The notes: generated by a model from the letters alone, not told the origin. A stretch of 37,056 nucleotides of DNA from Atribacterota bacterium (GCA_039638595.1 JBDIWM010000020.1:1-37056); one strand, 5' to 3'; counted from the stretch's first letter, positions 7,432-16,225 are shown. Numbers and translations: made by a program.

Positions 7432-8829
7432 ATGAAAAAGATGAGTGGGTTTGTGGTTGTTTTGATGCTCGTATTTTTGGTCTCTGTGGTTGGGGCTCAA
7501 GAAGATCCTCTGGCCTATTATCAGCAGGCGAAAGTCAACTGGAAGGCTTTTGAGGGAACGCAGTTAACGATTGGCTTGAATAAGCATCCGTTTACCGAGT
7601 CCTTAAGGCCGTTACTGCCTATTTTTGAACAGTTGACTGGTATTAAGGTTGCTTACGTGATTTTGCCGGAGGAGGAGTTTTTTGAAAAGCTCCTTATCGA
7701 CCTTTCCAGTGGTGGTGGTATCTTTGATGTGTACATGACCTCACCTATGTTCGAGTGGCGATACCAGTATGCGGGATGGATTGAAGACCTGAATCCCTAC
7801 TGGAATAACCCAGAACTCACGGATCAGGCCTGGTATAATCGTGACGATTTCTATGAGAAACCGTTGCGGGCCAATATGTGGGATGGAACGATTGCTGGAG
7901 GATTGGGACAGGGGCGGTGGAATGGTATTCCGGTAATGGTTGAATTCTTCTGCCAGGCTTATCGGAATGACTTACGAGAAAAATGGGGTCTCACTGTGCC
8001 CACCACCTATCCAGACCTCTTGGATACTCTGGCCAAAGCGGCTGAATTAGGAAAGCAGGAAAAACCTCAGGTGTACGGAGTCGCCAATCGTGGCATTAAA
8101 AGCTGGTCGACGGTGCATTCAGGGTACTTTACTGCTTTTAGCACCTACGGGCAGAAGGACCTCAATCCTGATTTAACGGCGGCGATCAACACTCCTCAAG
8201 CTAAAGAAATCACCAAGATCTGGGTTGATATTCTTCAGAAGGCTGGACCTCCGGGTTGGCCAAACTATACCTGGTATGATGCCAAACAAAACTTTGCTGC
8301 AGGGAGATTCTATGAAATCACAGATTGTGACTTCTTTGCGGCCACTTATGAGAATCCGGCTCAGTCGGTAGTAGCAGGCAAAACCGGATATGCATTGCCT
8401 CCAGCAGCGCCTGATGGAAACATTACTTCAAACATGTGGACCTGGTCCCTGGGAATGAGTTCGCTTTCTAAACACAAAGGGGCAGCATGGTTGTTCCTCT
8501 TGTGGGCTACTGCTCCACAGACCATGCTTGACGGGACTTTGAAGCACGATAACTTTAATCCAACCAGAAAATCGGTTTGGGAAAATCCAGCAGTGGTAGA
8601 GAAAACCATGAAATGGGGTACCAAACCTGGTGAATATCGAGAAATTGTGGATGCCATGTATGCAAAGTATGGTGACATCCGCTGGACTCCTAACCCCGAT
8701 GTGACGGCGATTGGTGATATCTGGGCTGAAGCGCTCCATGAGGCGTATGAAGGGAAGAAAGCCGTGGATCAGGCCCTGGATGACGCAGCGGTGAAGATTA
8801 ACGAGTTTATGGCGAAGTGGAAAAAATAG
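7432..8829 (+). CDS. sugar/polyol ABC transporter substrate-binding protein (family 1), transporter 2
   Basis: A 465-residue extracytoplasmic solute-binding protein. The signal peptide (MKKMSGFVVVLMLVFLVSVVGAQ) has no lipobox Cys, so the protein is either released by signal peptidase I or stays anchored. The mature part follows the family-1 pattern: FEQLTGIKVAYVILPEEEFFEKL, FDVYMTSPMFEWRYQYAGWIEDL, WNGIPVMVEFFCQAYRNDL, and a C-terminal AWLFLLWATAP segment. Aromatic-rich stretches (PGWPNYTWYDAKQNF, TSNMWTWSLGMSS) suit a sugar or polyol site. ATG 7432 follows AGGAGGG. First gene of the region B transporter operon; substrate unknown. Confidence 0.92.
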   Translation: MKKMSGFVVVLMLVFLVSVVGAQEDPLAYYQQAKVNWKAFEGTQLTIGLNKHPFTESLRPLLPIFEQLTGIKVAYVILPEEEFFEKLLIDLSSGGGIFDVYMTSPMFEWRYQYAGWIEDLNPYWNNPELTDQAWYNRDDFYEKPLRANMWDGTIAGGLGQGRWNGIPVMVEFFCQAYRNDLREKWGLTVPTTYPDLLDTLAKAAELGKQEKPQVYGVANRGIKSWSTVHSGYFTAFSTYGQKDLNPDLTAAINTPQAKEITKIWVDILQKAGPPGWPNYTWYDAKQNFAAGRFYEITDCDFFAATYENPAQSVVAGKTGYALPPAAPDGNITSNMWTWSLGMSSLSKHKGAAWLFLLWATAPQTMLDGTLKHDNFNPTRKSVWENPAVVEKTMKWGTKPGEYREIVDAMYAKYGDIRWTPNPDVTAIGDIWAEALHEAYEGKKAVDQALDDAAVKINEFMAKWKK

Positions 8830-8847
8830 AGTTATACAGAGGGATGG

Positions 8848-8881
8848 TTCTGTGGGATGAGGGCAACCTCATCCCACAGAA
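8848..8881 (+). promoter_or_regulatory. perfect 15-bp hairpin between binding-protein and permease genes
   Basis: Bases 8848-8862 pair perfectly with 8867-8881 around a GCAA (GNRA-type) tetraloop, starting 18 bases after the binding-protein stop. No T-run follows (TGAGAAG), and the permease ribosome binding site lies just beyond, so this is not a standard terminator. Such hairpins often protect upstream binding-protein mRNA from 3' decay or cause partial termination, giving excess binding protein. Confidence 0.8.
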
Positions 8882-8905
8882 TGAGAAGAGAGAGGGGTGT
8901 CAATT

Positions 8906-9808
8906 TTGGCCAGTGGAATGGAGTTGCGTCAAAGTTTTTGGCGGAAAAATATTGCTTTGTTGCTTTTTCTTCCGGCTTTTCTTTTGACGGTAGGGATTCT
9001 CGCTCCTTTCGGTTATTCTGTGGTTATGTCTTTTACCAATTTCAATTTGACCACTGGAACTTCCAATTTTATCGGGATTAGCAATTATATAAAACTGGTT
9101 CGCGATCCGGAATTCTGGAACTCTCTCAAGGTTACGATTCTTTTTACCATCGGTGCGGTGCTTTTTGAAGTTGGCGTTGGTTTTATTGCGGCATATCTTT
9201 TGAATATCGGTTTATTGGGTCAGAAACTGTGGCGTACCCTTTTCCTCCTTCCGGTGATGTTACCACCTACGGTCGCAGCAATTATGTGGAAACTGATGAT
9301 GGCCCCTATCCAGGGAGTGTTCAATTACCTTTTGCAACTTGTGGGACTTCCTGGTTCCGAATGGCTGGGAAGCTCAAGCACAGCTCTTTTATCTGTTATC
9401 CTCATTGATGCATATGTATTCATTCCCTTTGCTGGTATGATTTTCCTGGCAGGAGTCCAGAATTTGCCTAAGGAACCGTATGAGGCTGCAGCTGTGGATG
9501 GGGTTTCAAACTGGTTTACCTTCCGAAAGTTGACCATTCCTCTTTTGAAGCCGGTTATTATCATTGTGCTCCTCTTTAGGATTATGGATTGTCTCAAACA
9601 TTTTGACATCATTTATGCAGCGACAAAAGGTGGTCCGGCCAGTGCTACAATGACTCTTTCAGTGCAGGCATACTATCACAGTTTTCGCTGGACGGCCATG
9701 GGATATTCTTTCGCACACCTCGTGGTGTTGTGGGCGATTGTTTATGCTTTGAGTTATTTCCTGGTGGGCCAATGGAAAAAGGCAGTTAGCGAAGTCCATG
9801 GATACTAA
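8906..9808 (+). CDS. CUT1-type sugar ABC transporter permease, MalF/UgpA family, transporter 2
   Basis: Inner-membrane permease of about 300 residues. TTG 8906 has GAGGGG eight bases upstream and is preferred; GTG 8897 in the same frame overlaps that ribosome binding site. Helix 1 is NIALLLFLPAFLLTVGILAPF; the EAA coupling loop is YEAAAVDGVSNWFTFRKLTIP, with the usual Gly; the MalF-type segment TKGGPASATMTLS is present. Its stop overlaps the next reading frame's first possible ATG, so expression is coupled to the MalG-type partner. Confidence 0.93.
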   Translation: MASGMELRQSFWRKNIALLLFLPAFLLTVGILAPFGYSVVMSFTNFNLTTGTSNFIGISNYIKLVRDPEFWNSLKVTILFTIGAVLFEVGVGFIAAYLLNIGLLGQKLWRTLFLLPVMLPPTVAAIMWKLMMAPIQGVFNYLLQLVGLPGSEWLGSSSTALLSVILIDAYVFIPFAGMIFLAGVQNLPKEPYEAAAVDGVSNWFTFRKLTIPLLKPVIIIVLLFRIMDCLKHFDIIYAATKGGPASATMTLSVQAYYHSFRWTAMGYSFAHLVVLWAIVYALSYFLVGQWKKAVSEVHGY

Positions 9809-9828
9809 TGCGGTGGAGGTTTGGGCGA

Positions 9829-10692
9829 ATGAATAGTGAAAAGTTTTCTATAGTTCAGTTTGTGTCGCTTATTGGTCTTATTCTTTTGATGTTGTGGACC
9901 GCTTTTCCTCTTTATTGGGTATTCAATATGTCGATCCAAACACCCTTAGATGTTATTTCCTATCCACCAAAGTTCGTTTTTGATGCGACTCTGGAAAATT
10001 ATTCGGTAGTGCTTCTGGGAAAAGCATGGTTGGGAAAGTATGAAACCGTTCAGACTGACTTCCCCCGTTATTTTTTGAATAGTTTAATTGTTTGTTTTGG
10101 AGCGGTGGGACTGAGTATGCTCGTGGGAGTGCCGGCAGCGTATTCCCTGGCCCGGTATAATTTTCGAGGTAAAGAGAACTTTGCTTTTACGCTTCTCAGT
10201 TTCCGATTTGCACCGGGGTTAATTGTTATCTTACCTCTTTTTGTCATTTTTAGAAGACTGGGTATTTATGGAACATACCATGGGATGATGATTGCCTACC
10301 AGTTGATTACCTTACCTTTTTCAGTATGGCTCATGAGAGGTTTCTTTGAGGATATTCCCATGGAATTGGAACATGCAGCCCGGATTGACGGGTATTCGTG
10401 GTGGGGAATTTTCCGCAAAGTTGATTTGCCTCTTGTTGCTCCAGGTATTGCAGCAACCGCGATTCTCTCTTTCATCTTTGCTTGGAATGAATTTCTCTTT
10501 GGATATATTCTTTCCTCTGATGTCACTCGGCCGGTTACTCCGTCTCTCATGGGGTTCATTTCCTACGAACAGGTTTTGTGGGGGCAAATGGCTGCTGCTG
10601 CGATTATCACCCTCTTGCCATCTCTGATTTTGGCCATTTTTATTCAGAGATACTTGGTGCGCGGTCTGACCTTTGGTGCAGTGAAGGGATGA
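9829..10692 (+). CDS. CUT1-type sugar ABC transporter permease, MalG family, transporter 2
   Basis: Partner permease of about 287 residues. ATG 9829 is preferred because GGAGGT (9815-9820) lies eight bases ahead; ATG 9808, overlapping the previous stop, would put that site inside the gene. The EAA loop LEHAARIDGYSWWGIFRKVDLP, the FAWNEFLFG motif and the C-terminal RGLTFGAVKG are all typical of MalG-type subunits. The segment between helices 1 and 2 includes GKAWLGKYETVQTDFPRYF, slightly longer than in the other two MalG-type proteins here. Confidence 0.93.
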   Translation: MNSEKFSIVQFVSLIGLILLMLWTAFPLYWVFNMSIQTPLDVISYPPKFVFDATLENYSVVLLGKAWLGKYETVQTDFPRYFLNSLIVCFGAVGLSMLVGVPAAYSLARYNFRGKENFAFTLLSFRFAPGLIVILPLFVIFRRLGIYGTYHGMMIAYQLITLPFSVWLMRGFFEDIPMELEHAARIDGYSWWGIFRKVDLPLVAPGIAATAILSFIFAWNEFLFGYILSSDVTRPVTPSLMGFISYEQVLWGQMAAAAIITLLPSLILAIFIQRYLVRGLTFGAVKG

Positions 10693-10702
10693 GGAGGAAG
10701 AC

Positions 10703-11827
10703 ATGGTGGAGTTGGAGCTCAGAAATGTAACCAAGAGGTATGGGAGTCTGGTGGCAGTGAAAGACTTGTCCTTTAGAACCCGCAAAGGAGAACTTGTCGT
10801 TTTACTGGGTCCTCCTGGTGCAGGAAAGAGTTCCACCTTGAAGATGGTGGCTGGCGTGGAAAATGTGACATCCGGTGAAATTTTGATGGATGGTCAGGTC
10901 ATTAACCATTTTGACCCCGCTGAGCGGGATGTAGCTATGGCCTTCGAGACGTATGCTCTGTATCCGCATCTTTCGGTGTTTGAAAATATCGCTTTCCCCC
11001 TGCGTTCACCGAAGAGAGCTCGTAATTTTTCTGAGGAAGCGGTGAGGAAAAGGGTTCTTGAAGTCGCTCGGTTTCTGGAAATTGACATGCTTTTGGAGCG
11101 AAAGCCAAAAGAACTGAGTGGTGGACAACGGCAGAGAGTGAGTTTAGCTCGATGTCTCATTCGGGAGCCCAAGGCTTTTCTTTTGGATGAACCGATTGCA
11201 CATCTCGACGCTAAGCTCCGGCACCGCTTAAGAAGGGAATTGAAAAAATGGCAGGAAGAACGTGGTACCACTACTCTCTATACCACTACTGATTATCTGG
11301 AAGCTTTTTCGGTAGCGGATCGGATTACGGTATTAAATAGGGGGATCTTAGAACAAATTGGAACCTGGGAGGAGATTTATAACCACCCAGCAAGCCAATT
11401 TGTGGGTATGATTGTGAGTGATCCGCCCATGAACTACGCCGATGCAAATGTTGTTACAAAAGACGGTGAAATTGTTCTGGATGTGAAAGGGATTTTATTC
11501 AGATTGTCATCTTTTACCCAGGAAAAAATCCGTGCCATGAAATTCCAGGAAGTTATCATGGGTATTTTTCCAAGTAAAATTGTACCTTTAGCGCCCGGTT
11601 TATCTTCCTCTTCTGGGACAATTGTTCATGGTGTAGCGAAATTTGTGGAACTGCGTGGTTCGAGGAAAATTGTTTTCGTGGCTACTGAAAAGAACTTCAC
11701 TTTCACCGTCCAGCTCTCAGCGGAGGAAAAGGTGAAACCGGGGGATACGGTGCAGTATTTCTTCGGAATGGAAGAGATTCAGGTGTTTGATCGAGAATCC
11801 AAAAAGAACATCATTTTCCTTAGTTAG
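10703..11827 (+). CDS. CUT1-type ABC transporter ATPase lacking the switch histidine, transporter 2
   Basis: A 374-residue MalK/UgpC-like ATPase, ATG behind GAGGAGG. Walker A is GPPGAGKSS (about 36-44), the signature LSGGQRQRVSLAR is intact, and Walker B is FLLDEPIAHLD with its catalytic Glu. Two key positions differ: the Q-loop Gln is Glu (MAFETYALYPH, about 82), and the H-loop reads LYTTTDYLEAF, with Thr (about 196) where homologues have THD. The ATPase at 20529 in the third transporter has LYTTHDYREAL at this point, so the His was probably lost here. A TOBE-type C-terminal domain is present. It is paired with the ATPase encoded immediately downstream. Confidence 0.93.
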   Translation: MVELELRNVTKRYGSLVAVKDLSFRTRKGELVVLLGPPGAGKSSTLKMVAGVENVTSGEILMDGQVINHFDPAERDVAMAFETYALYPHLSVFENIAFPLRSPKRARNFSEEAVRKRVLEVARFLEIDMLLERKPKELSGGQRQRVSLARCLIREPKAFLLDEPIAHLDAKLRHRLRRELKKWQEERGTTTLYTTTDYLEAFSVADRITVLNRGILEQIGTWEEIYNHPASQFVGMIVSDPPMNYADANVVTKDGEIVLDVKGILFRLSSFTQEKIRAMKFQEVIMGIFPSKIVPLAPGLSSSSGTIVHGVAKFVELRGSRKIVFVATEKNFTFTVQLSAEEKVKPGDTVQYFFGMEEIQVFDRESKKNIIFLS

Positions 11828-11837
11828 GTGATGCAAA

Positions 11838-12959
11838 ATGGCAGAGGTGCGAGTAGAGCATGTCTGGAAATTTTACCGGGAAGAGGCTGGTGCTGCTCAA
11901 AGGATAGAAGCAGTGAAGGATGCTTCGTTTCGGTGCGAGGATAGAGAATTTCTGTGTTTATTGGGTCCCTCAGGGTGTGGTAAGACCTCAACGTTGAGAA
12001 TGATTGCTGGGTTAGAAAAGATTTCCCGAGGAGATATCTACATAGGTGAAAAAAGGGTTAATGATTTGCCACCGAAGGACCGAATGTTGGCCATGTCTTT
12101 TGAGTCGTACGCCCTGTATCCGCCTTTGAGTGTATACGATAACATCGCTTTTCCCCTGCGAGCGAGGAAATATCCCGAGAACAAGATCAAGGAGAAGATA
12201 TCCATTGTGGCGGACCTCTTAGATATTGGAGATATTTTGAGTTTTAAGCCGGCAAAGTTGAGCGGTGGTGAGCAGCAGAGGGTTTCTCTAGCTCGGGCTT
12301 TGGTGCGGGAAGATGCTCAGGTGACGCTGATGGATGAACCAATATCACATCTTGATGCTCAATTGAAGGCCAAACTCCGTATCGATTTGAAGCGAATCCA
12401 GAGGGAATGGAATTTAACAGTCATATATGTGACCCACGACCAGCTTGAAGCACTCAGTATGGCTGATAAAGTGGTGGTTATGAATCTTGGGGAAATTCAG
12501 CAGGTCGGAAGCCCAGAAGATCTCTACGAAAGACCAGCGAACCTTTTTGTAGCTGGTTTTATTGGTGAACCTCCGATGAATTTCATCGAATGCTCCTTGG
12601 TGGAAGAAGGTGGACAATCCTTTCTTAAATTCCATGAATTTACCTTTCCTCTTTCCAGTGAATTGGCTCAAAAAATGAAAAAAGAGGATGGCAAAGAAAA
12701 GTGGATTGTGGGTGTCCGTCCTGGTGATGTGCTTTTGGGAGTGGAAGTGGAAGGTGGGTACACCATGAAGGGTTTGGTATATAGCGTAGAACCTTTGGGA
12801 GAATCTTCTATTGTTATTCTGGAGGTAAACGGGCAGAGAATTTTTGCGGAAGTAGCTGGTTCTTCGGTGGAAAAAGAGGGAAATGTGGTGACTTTTTCTT
12901 TCCACCGGGAAAAGGCTCACATCTTTAATGCTTCAACAGGAAAGTCTATCAAAATATAA
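11838..12959 (+). CDS. CUT1-type ABC transporter ATPase, second subunit, transporter 2
   Basis: A 373-residue MalK/UgpC-like ATPase, ATG behind TTAGGTGATG. It carries a short insertion after the first strand (REEAGAAQRIEAVKD). Walker A GPSGCGKTS, signature LSGGEQQRVSLARA, Walker B VTLMDEPISHLD and the switch His (IYVTHDQ, about 200) are intact; the Q-loop residue is Glu (MSFESYALYPP, about 89). As probable heterodimer partner of the preceding ATPase it would supply the one site with a complete Walker B and His set. Its C-terminal TOBE region is complete. Confidence 0.93.
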   Translation: MAEVRVEHVWKFYREEAGAAQRIEAVKDASFRCEDREFLCLLGPSGCGKTSTLRMIAGLEKISRGDIYIGEKRVNDLPPKDRMLAMSFESYALYPPLSVYDNIAFPLRARKYPENKIKEKISIVADLLDIGDILSFKPAKLSGGEQQRVSLARALVREDAQVTLMDEPISHLDAQLKAKLRIDLKRIQREWNLTVIYVTHDQLEALSMADKVVVMNLGEIQQVGSPEDLYERPANLFVAGFIGEPPMNFIECSLVEEGGQSFLKFHEFTFPLSSELAQKMKKEDGKEKWIVGVRPGDVLLGVEVEGGYTMKGLVYSVEPLGESSIVILEVNGQRIFAEVAGSSVEKEGNVVTFSFHREKAHIFNASTGKSIKI

Positions 12960-12971
12960 AGGGGTGAAACC

Positions 12972-14075
12972 ATGTCGTATTTTGAAGCGGTTGAGGGTTT
13001 GCCAAAAAAGATGAAGGCGGTGGTAGCGTATAAGCCCGGGGATTATCGGCTTGAGGAAGTGGACGTACCCGACCTTGATGATGAGGAAGTGTTACTCCGG
13101 GTGGGAGGATGCGGAATTTGTGCCGGGGATGTGAAGGGGTACCATGGTGCACCATCGTTCTGGGGTGGAGAAGGGCAACCGTCGTGGATCAAGGCTCCTT
13201 TTATTCCTGGGCATGAGTTCTACGGTCAGGTAGTGGCGCTGGGAAAAGGAGCCAGGGAGAAGTATGGGTTATCTTTGGGAGATTGGGCGGTTTCGGAACA
13301 GATTATTCCCTGTGGAAAATGCCGCTTTTGTCTTGAGGGAAAGTACTGGATGTGCGAAGTGCACAATATTTATGGTTTTCAGGGTAAGGTGGCCGATGGT
13401 GCCTATGCTGAGTATGTGAGGCTTCCCAAAACGGCCAGAAATTATAAACTGCCGGAAGGTTTCCCTCTGAAGGTTGCCCCCTATGTGGAACCTCTGGCTT
13501 GTGCTATCCATGCCGTAGAGCGGGGTGATATTCAGTTTAACGATGTGGTGGTGATTGCTGGGTTGGGAGCCCTGGGCTTAGGGATGGTTCAGGCAGCCCG
13601 ATTGAAGAACCCCAAAATGCTGATCGCGATTGATATTCGGGAAAAACGTTTGCAGTTAGCCAAGGAATATGGTGCTGACTTAATTTTGAATCCTCAAAAG
13701 GAGGACGTGGTAGGCAAAGTGAAATCCCTCACCGGTGGGTATGGCTGCGATGTGTATATCCAGGCCAGTGGCCATCCCTCCGGAGCGGTTCAGGGTTTGC
13801 AGATGATTCGTAAGCTCGGTCGTTTTGTGGAATTCAGCGTCTACAATGATCCGGTGACCGTGGACTGGAGTATCATTGGAGACCGGAAAGAACTTGATTT
13901 GCGCGGTGCCCACTTGAGTCCCTATACCTACGAGAGCACGATTCGGTTTCTGAACGATGGTCGGATCAAGGCGGATCAGATCATCACCCATGAGATTCCC
14001 TTGGCTGAGTTCAAAAGAGGTTTTGAGATGGTGGAGAAAGGGGAAGAGTCAATTAAGGTCGTATTGATTCCATAA
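12972..14075 (+). CDS. zinc-dependent polyol/alcohol dehydrogenase (MDR family)
   Basis: A 367-residue medium-chain dehydrogenase of the sorbitol/threonine dehydrogenase type. Catalytic zinc ligands are visible as Cys in CGGCGICAGD-like GGCGICAGDVK, His-Glu in PGHEFYG, and Glu in VEPLACAIHAVE. The structural zinc site is CGKCRFCLEGKYWMC. The Rossmann motif is AGLGALGLGMVQ, and an Asp at the end of strand 2 (AIDIREKR) favours NAD. ATG 12972 follows AAGGGGTGAAACC. It heads the catabolic block with RpiB-like, DhaK, DhaL and SDR genes, so it probably oxidises an imported polyol to a ketose, or reduces an aldose. The exact substrate is not known. Confidence 0.9.
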   Translation: MSYFEAVEGLPKKMKAVVAYKPGDYRLEEVDVPDLDDEEVLLRVGGCGICAGDVKGYHGAPSFWGGEGQPSWIKAPFIPGHEFYGQVVALGKGAREKYGLSLGDWAVSEQIIPCGKCRFCLEGKYWMCEVHNIYGFQGKVADGAYAEYVRLPKTARNYKLPEGFPLKVAPYVEPLACAIHAVERGDIQFNDVVVIAGLGALGLGMVQAARLKNPKMLIAIDIREKRLQLAKEYGADLILNPQKEDVVGKVKSLTGGYGCDVYIQASGHPSGAVQGLQMIRKLGRFVEFSVYNDPVTVDWSIIGDRKELDLRGAHLSPYTYESTIRFLNDGRIKADQIITHEIPLAEFKRGFEMVEKGEESIKVVLIP

Positions 14076-14092
14076 GAAGAAGGAGTGAGAGA

Positions 14093-14551
14093 ATGTACCT
14101 GGCTATTGCATCGGACCATTTTGGGTATCCCTTGAAAGCAGTGTTGGTGGAACACCTGAAGAGTAAGAATGTGGAATTTGAAGACCTGGGAGTTTTTTCA
14201 GAGAATGAAGTGGTGGATTACCCTGATGTGGCGTTAGAGCTTTGTCTTGGAATTCGAGAGGGAAAATATCAGTATGGGGTTTTGGTCTGCGGAACCGGCA
14301 TCGGAATGGCTATGGCGGCCAACAAGGTTCCAGGGATATACGCGGCCTGTGCCCATGATATCTACTCTGCAGAGCGAGCTAAGAAGAGTAACAACTCTAA
14401 CGTTCTTACTTTAGGGCGACACATTGTGGGTCCGGAGTTGGCCAAGATGCTCCTTGATGCCTGGTTAGGGAGTGAATTTCAGGGCGGAAGGTCGTTACCC
14501 AAAGTGAAGAAAATTCGGGAGATAGAGAAAAAATTAATGAAGGGGGAATAA
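14093..14551 (+). CDS. RpiB/LacAB-family sugar-phosphate isomerase, possibly tetrulose-phosphate specific
   Basis: 152 residues, the usual RpiB length, ATG behind AGAAGGAGTGAGAG. It aligns with E. coli RpiB from memory: SDHFG near the N-terminus, the catalytic Cys66 in CGTGIGMAMAANK, and GGR phosphate-binding residues near the C-terminus. The position of His99, which opens the ribose ring in RpiB (E. coli RQHNDTNVL), is Ser here (KKSNNSNVL). A ring-opening residue is not needed for acyclic erythrulose 4-phosphate or erythrose 4-phosphate, and RpiB homologues acting on tetrulose phosphates are known in erythritol and threitol pathways. Lying next to DhaK/DhaL and a threitol-type dehydrogenase, that role is likely. 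The specificity is inferred. Confidence 0.87.
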   Translation: MYLAIASDHFGYPLKAVLVEHLKSKNVEFEDLGVFSENEVVDYPDVALELCLGIREGKYQYGVLVCGTGIGMAMAANKVPGIYAACAHDIYSAERAKKSNNSNVLTLGRHIVGPELAKMLLDAWLGSEFQGGRSLPKVKKIREIEKKLMKGE

Positions 14552-14554
14552 ATA

Positions 14555-15553
14555 GTGAAAAAGTTCATCAATCATCCAGAAAACTTAGTTGAGGAAATGT
14601 TGGAAGGATTTGTCAAGGCCAATGTTGATAAGGTTCGGAGATTACCCACCGAAAGGGTTCTGGTGCGAAAAGATGCACCAGTGAAAGGAAAAGTGGGAAT
14701 CGTGACTGGGGGTGGTTCAGGACATAAGCCGGCTTTTATCGGATACATTGGGAAAGGCCTTGTGGATGCGGTGGCAGTGGGTGATATTTTTGCTGCCCCC
14801 CCGGTCCAGAGAGTATATGAGGCCATCAAGGCCGTGGATGGTGGAAAAGGAGTTCTCCTGTGTCTGGGAAATTACTCTGGAGATGTGATGAACTTTGGCA
14901 TGGCTGCTGAGCTGGCTCAGGCAGAGGGAATTCCAATAGAGAGTGTCATTGTGAATGATGATGTGGCCTCGAGTCCTAAGGATCGGATGGATAATCGCCG
15001 GGGTGTAGCTGGAGAGGTCATTCTCTGGAAAGTGGTGGGAGCTCTGGCGGAGGAAGGAGCAGATTTAGCCAAAATGAAGGAGGTGGGAACCCGGGCTGTT
15101 TTTAATACCCGCAGTCTCGGGGTAGCCCATACACCCTGTATCATGCCTTCTTCAGGGAAGCCGAGTTTTGAGATTGGGGAAGATGAAATGGAGATTGGTG
15201 TAGGTCACCATGGAGAACCGGGTATACAAAGGATGAAAATGATGAGCGCTGATGAAGTTACAGAACTCATGACTTTGAAAGTGATCGAAGACCTTCCTTT
15301 TAAATCTGGGGATGAAGTGACCGTGCTCATCAATGGACTGGGTTCAACTTCACTTCTTGAAATGTACATCTCTTTCCGGAAGGTGGCTCAGATTCTTGCC
15401 GATCATTCCATCAAGATTCATCGGACATACATTGGTGAATTCTTTACCTCCATGGAGATGGGTGGTTTCTCAGTGACACTCACCAAAATGGATGATGAAT
15501 TAAAGCGTCTTATGGATGCCCCCTGTAACGGAGTTCACTTTATCCAACATTGA
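14555..15553 (+). CDS. dhaK: dihydroxyacetone kinase-type subunit DhaK (or ketotetrose kinase substrate subunit)
   Basis: A 332-residue DhaK, full length, GTG start behind GGGGGAATAA. It binds the ketose substrate and works with the DhaL encoded next. GGGSGHKPAFIGY carries the conserved His (about 56-57), NYSGDVMNF the Asp, and GVGHHGEPGIQ the His (about 219) that forms the covalent hemiaminal with dihydroxyacetone in known DhaK proteins. Related kinases in mycobacterial erythritol/threitol pathways phosphorylate erythrulose instead. The neighbouring RpiB-like isomerase and SDR favour a C4 or C3 ketose. Confidence 0.92.
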   Translation: MKKFINHPENLVEEMLEGFVKANVDKVRRLPTERVLVRKDAPVKGKVGIVTGGGSGHKPAFIGYIGKGLVDAVAVGDIFAAPPVQRVYEAIKAVDGGKGVLLCLGNYSGDVMNFGMAAELAQAEGIPIESVIVNDDVASSPKDRMDNRRGVAGEVILWKVVGALAEEGADLAKMKEVGTRAVFNTRSLGVAHTPCIMPSSGKPSFEIGEDEMEIGVGHHGEPGIQRMKMMSADEVTELMTLKVIEDLPFKSGDEVTVLINGLGSTSLLEMYISFRKVAQILADHSIKIHRTYIGEFFTSMEMGGFSVTLTKMDDELKRLMDAPCNGVHFIQH

Positions 15554-15571
15554 AGTAAGGGAGGTTTTGCG

Positions 15572-16213
15572 GTGGGCGTATCGTTTGAAAGAGTGAAAAT
15601 GGCTTTTGTTCGAATACTTGAAGAACTAGAAAAAAATCGCCAGTATCTCAATGATCTTGATGCTCCGATTGGGGATTCAGACCACGGAGATAGTGTCACC
15701 AATGCGTTTCGAAAAGTAAAAGAAGCAGTGGATAAATATCCAGAAGGAGATCGGGATATTGGAAAACTTCTTCAAGAAGTGGGGAAATCCATCATCTTTT
15801 CCGGAGGGGCGGCCATGGGGCCTCTTTATGGGACTGCCTTTATGGATGCCGGGAAGGTGGTCAGTGGGAAACCTGAGCTGACTCCTCAGGATGTGGTGAC
15901 CATGTGGGAAGCTTTTGCCGGAGGCATTGCCCGTCGAGGAAATGCTAAGATGGGCGAAAAAACCATGTACGACACCATTTATCCCATGGTGGAATCGCTC
16001 AAGGCATCTTTAGCTGCTGGAGAGGGCTTTGAGGAAATGATAACGAGGGCCATCGAAAGAGCTCGGCAGGGAATGGAATCAACCAAAGATATGCTCTCTC
16101 TGCGAGGTCGTTCCAGCCGCCTTGGAGAACGAAGCATTGGTCACATTGATCCTGGAGCTGCGTCGAGCTTTATCGTCATTAAGGCATTTCTGGAAACATT
16201 ACTTGAAAAGTGA
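15572..16213 (+). CDS. dhaL: dihydroxyacetone kinase-type nucleotide-binding subunit DhaL
   Basis: 213 residues, GTG start behind GGGAGG. It carries the Mg-ADP/ATP-binding features of DhaL: APIGDSDHGDS near residue 32 (Asp ligands of the two Mg ions), GGAAMGPLYGTAF, GEKTMYDTIYP and LGERSIGHIDPGAAS. It transfers phosphate to the ketose held by DhaK. No DhaM or other PTS gene is in the window, so the phosphate donor (ATP directly, or a distant DhaM) is open. It overlaps neither neighbour; 18 bases separate it from dhaK. Confidence 0.92.
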   Translation: MGVSFERVKMAFVRILEELEKNRQYLNDLDAPIGDSDHGDSVTNAFRKVKEAVDKYPEGDRDIGKLLQEVGKSIIFSGGAAMGPLYGTAFMDAGKVVSGKPELTPQDVVTMWEAFAGGIARRGNAKMGEKTMYDTIYPMVESLKASLAAGEGFEEMITRAIERARQGMESTKDMLSLRGRSSRLGERSIGHIDPGAASSFIVIKAFLETLLEK

Positions 16214-16225
16214 GGAGGATTTGGC

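Noticed and set aside
15543-15551. TATCCAACA motif like the SorC operator core
   Set aside because: It is a single copy inside the end of the dhaK coding region, with no palindrome or promoter nearby; probably chance.
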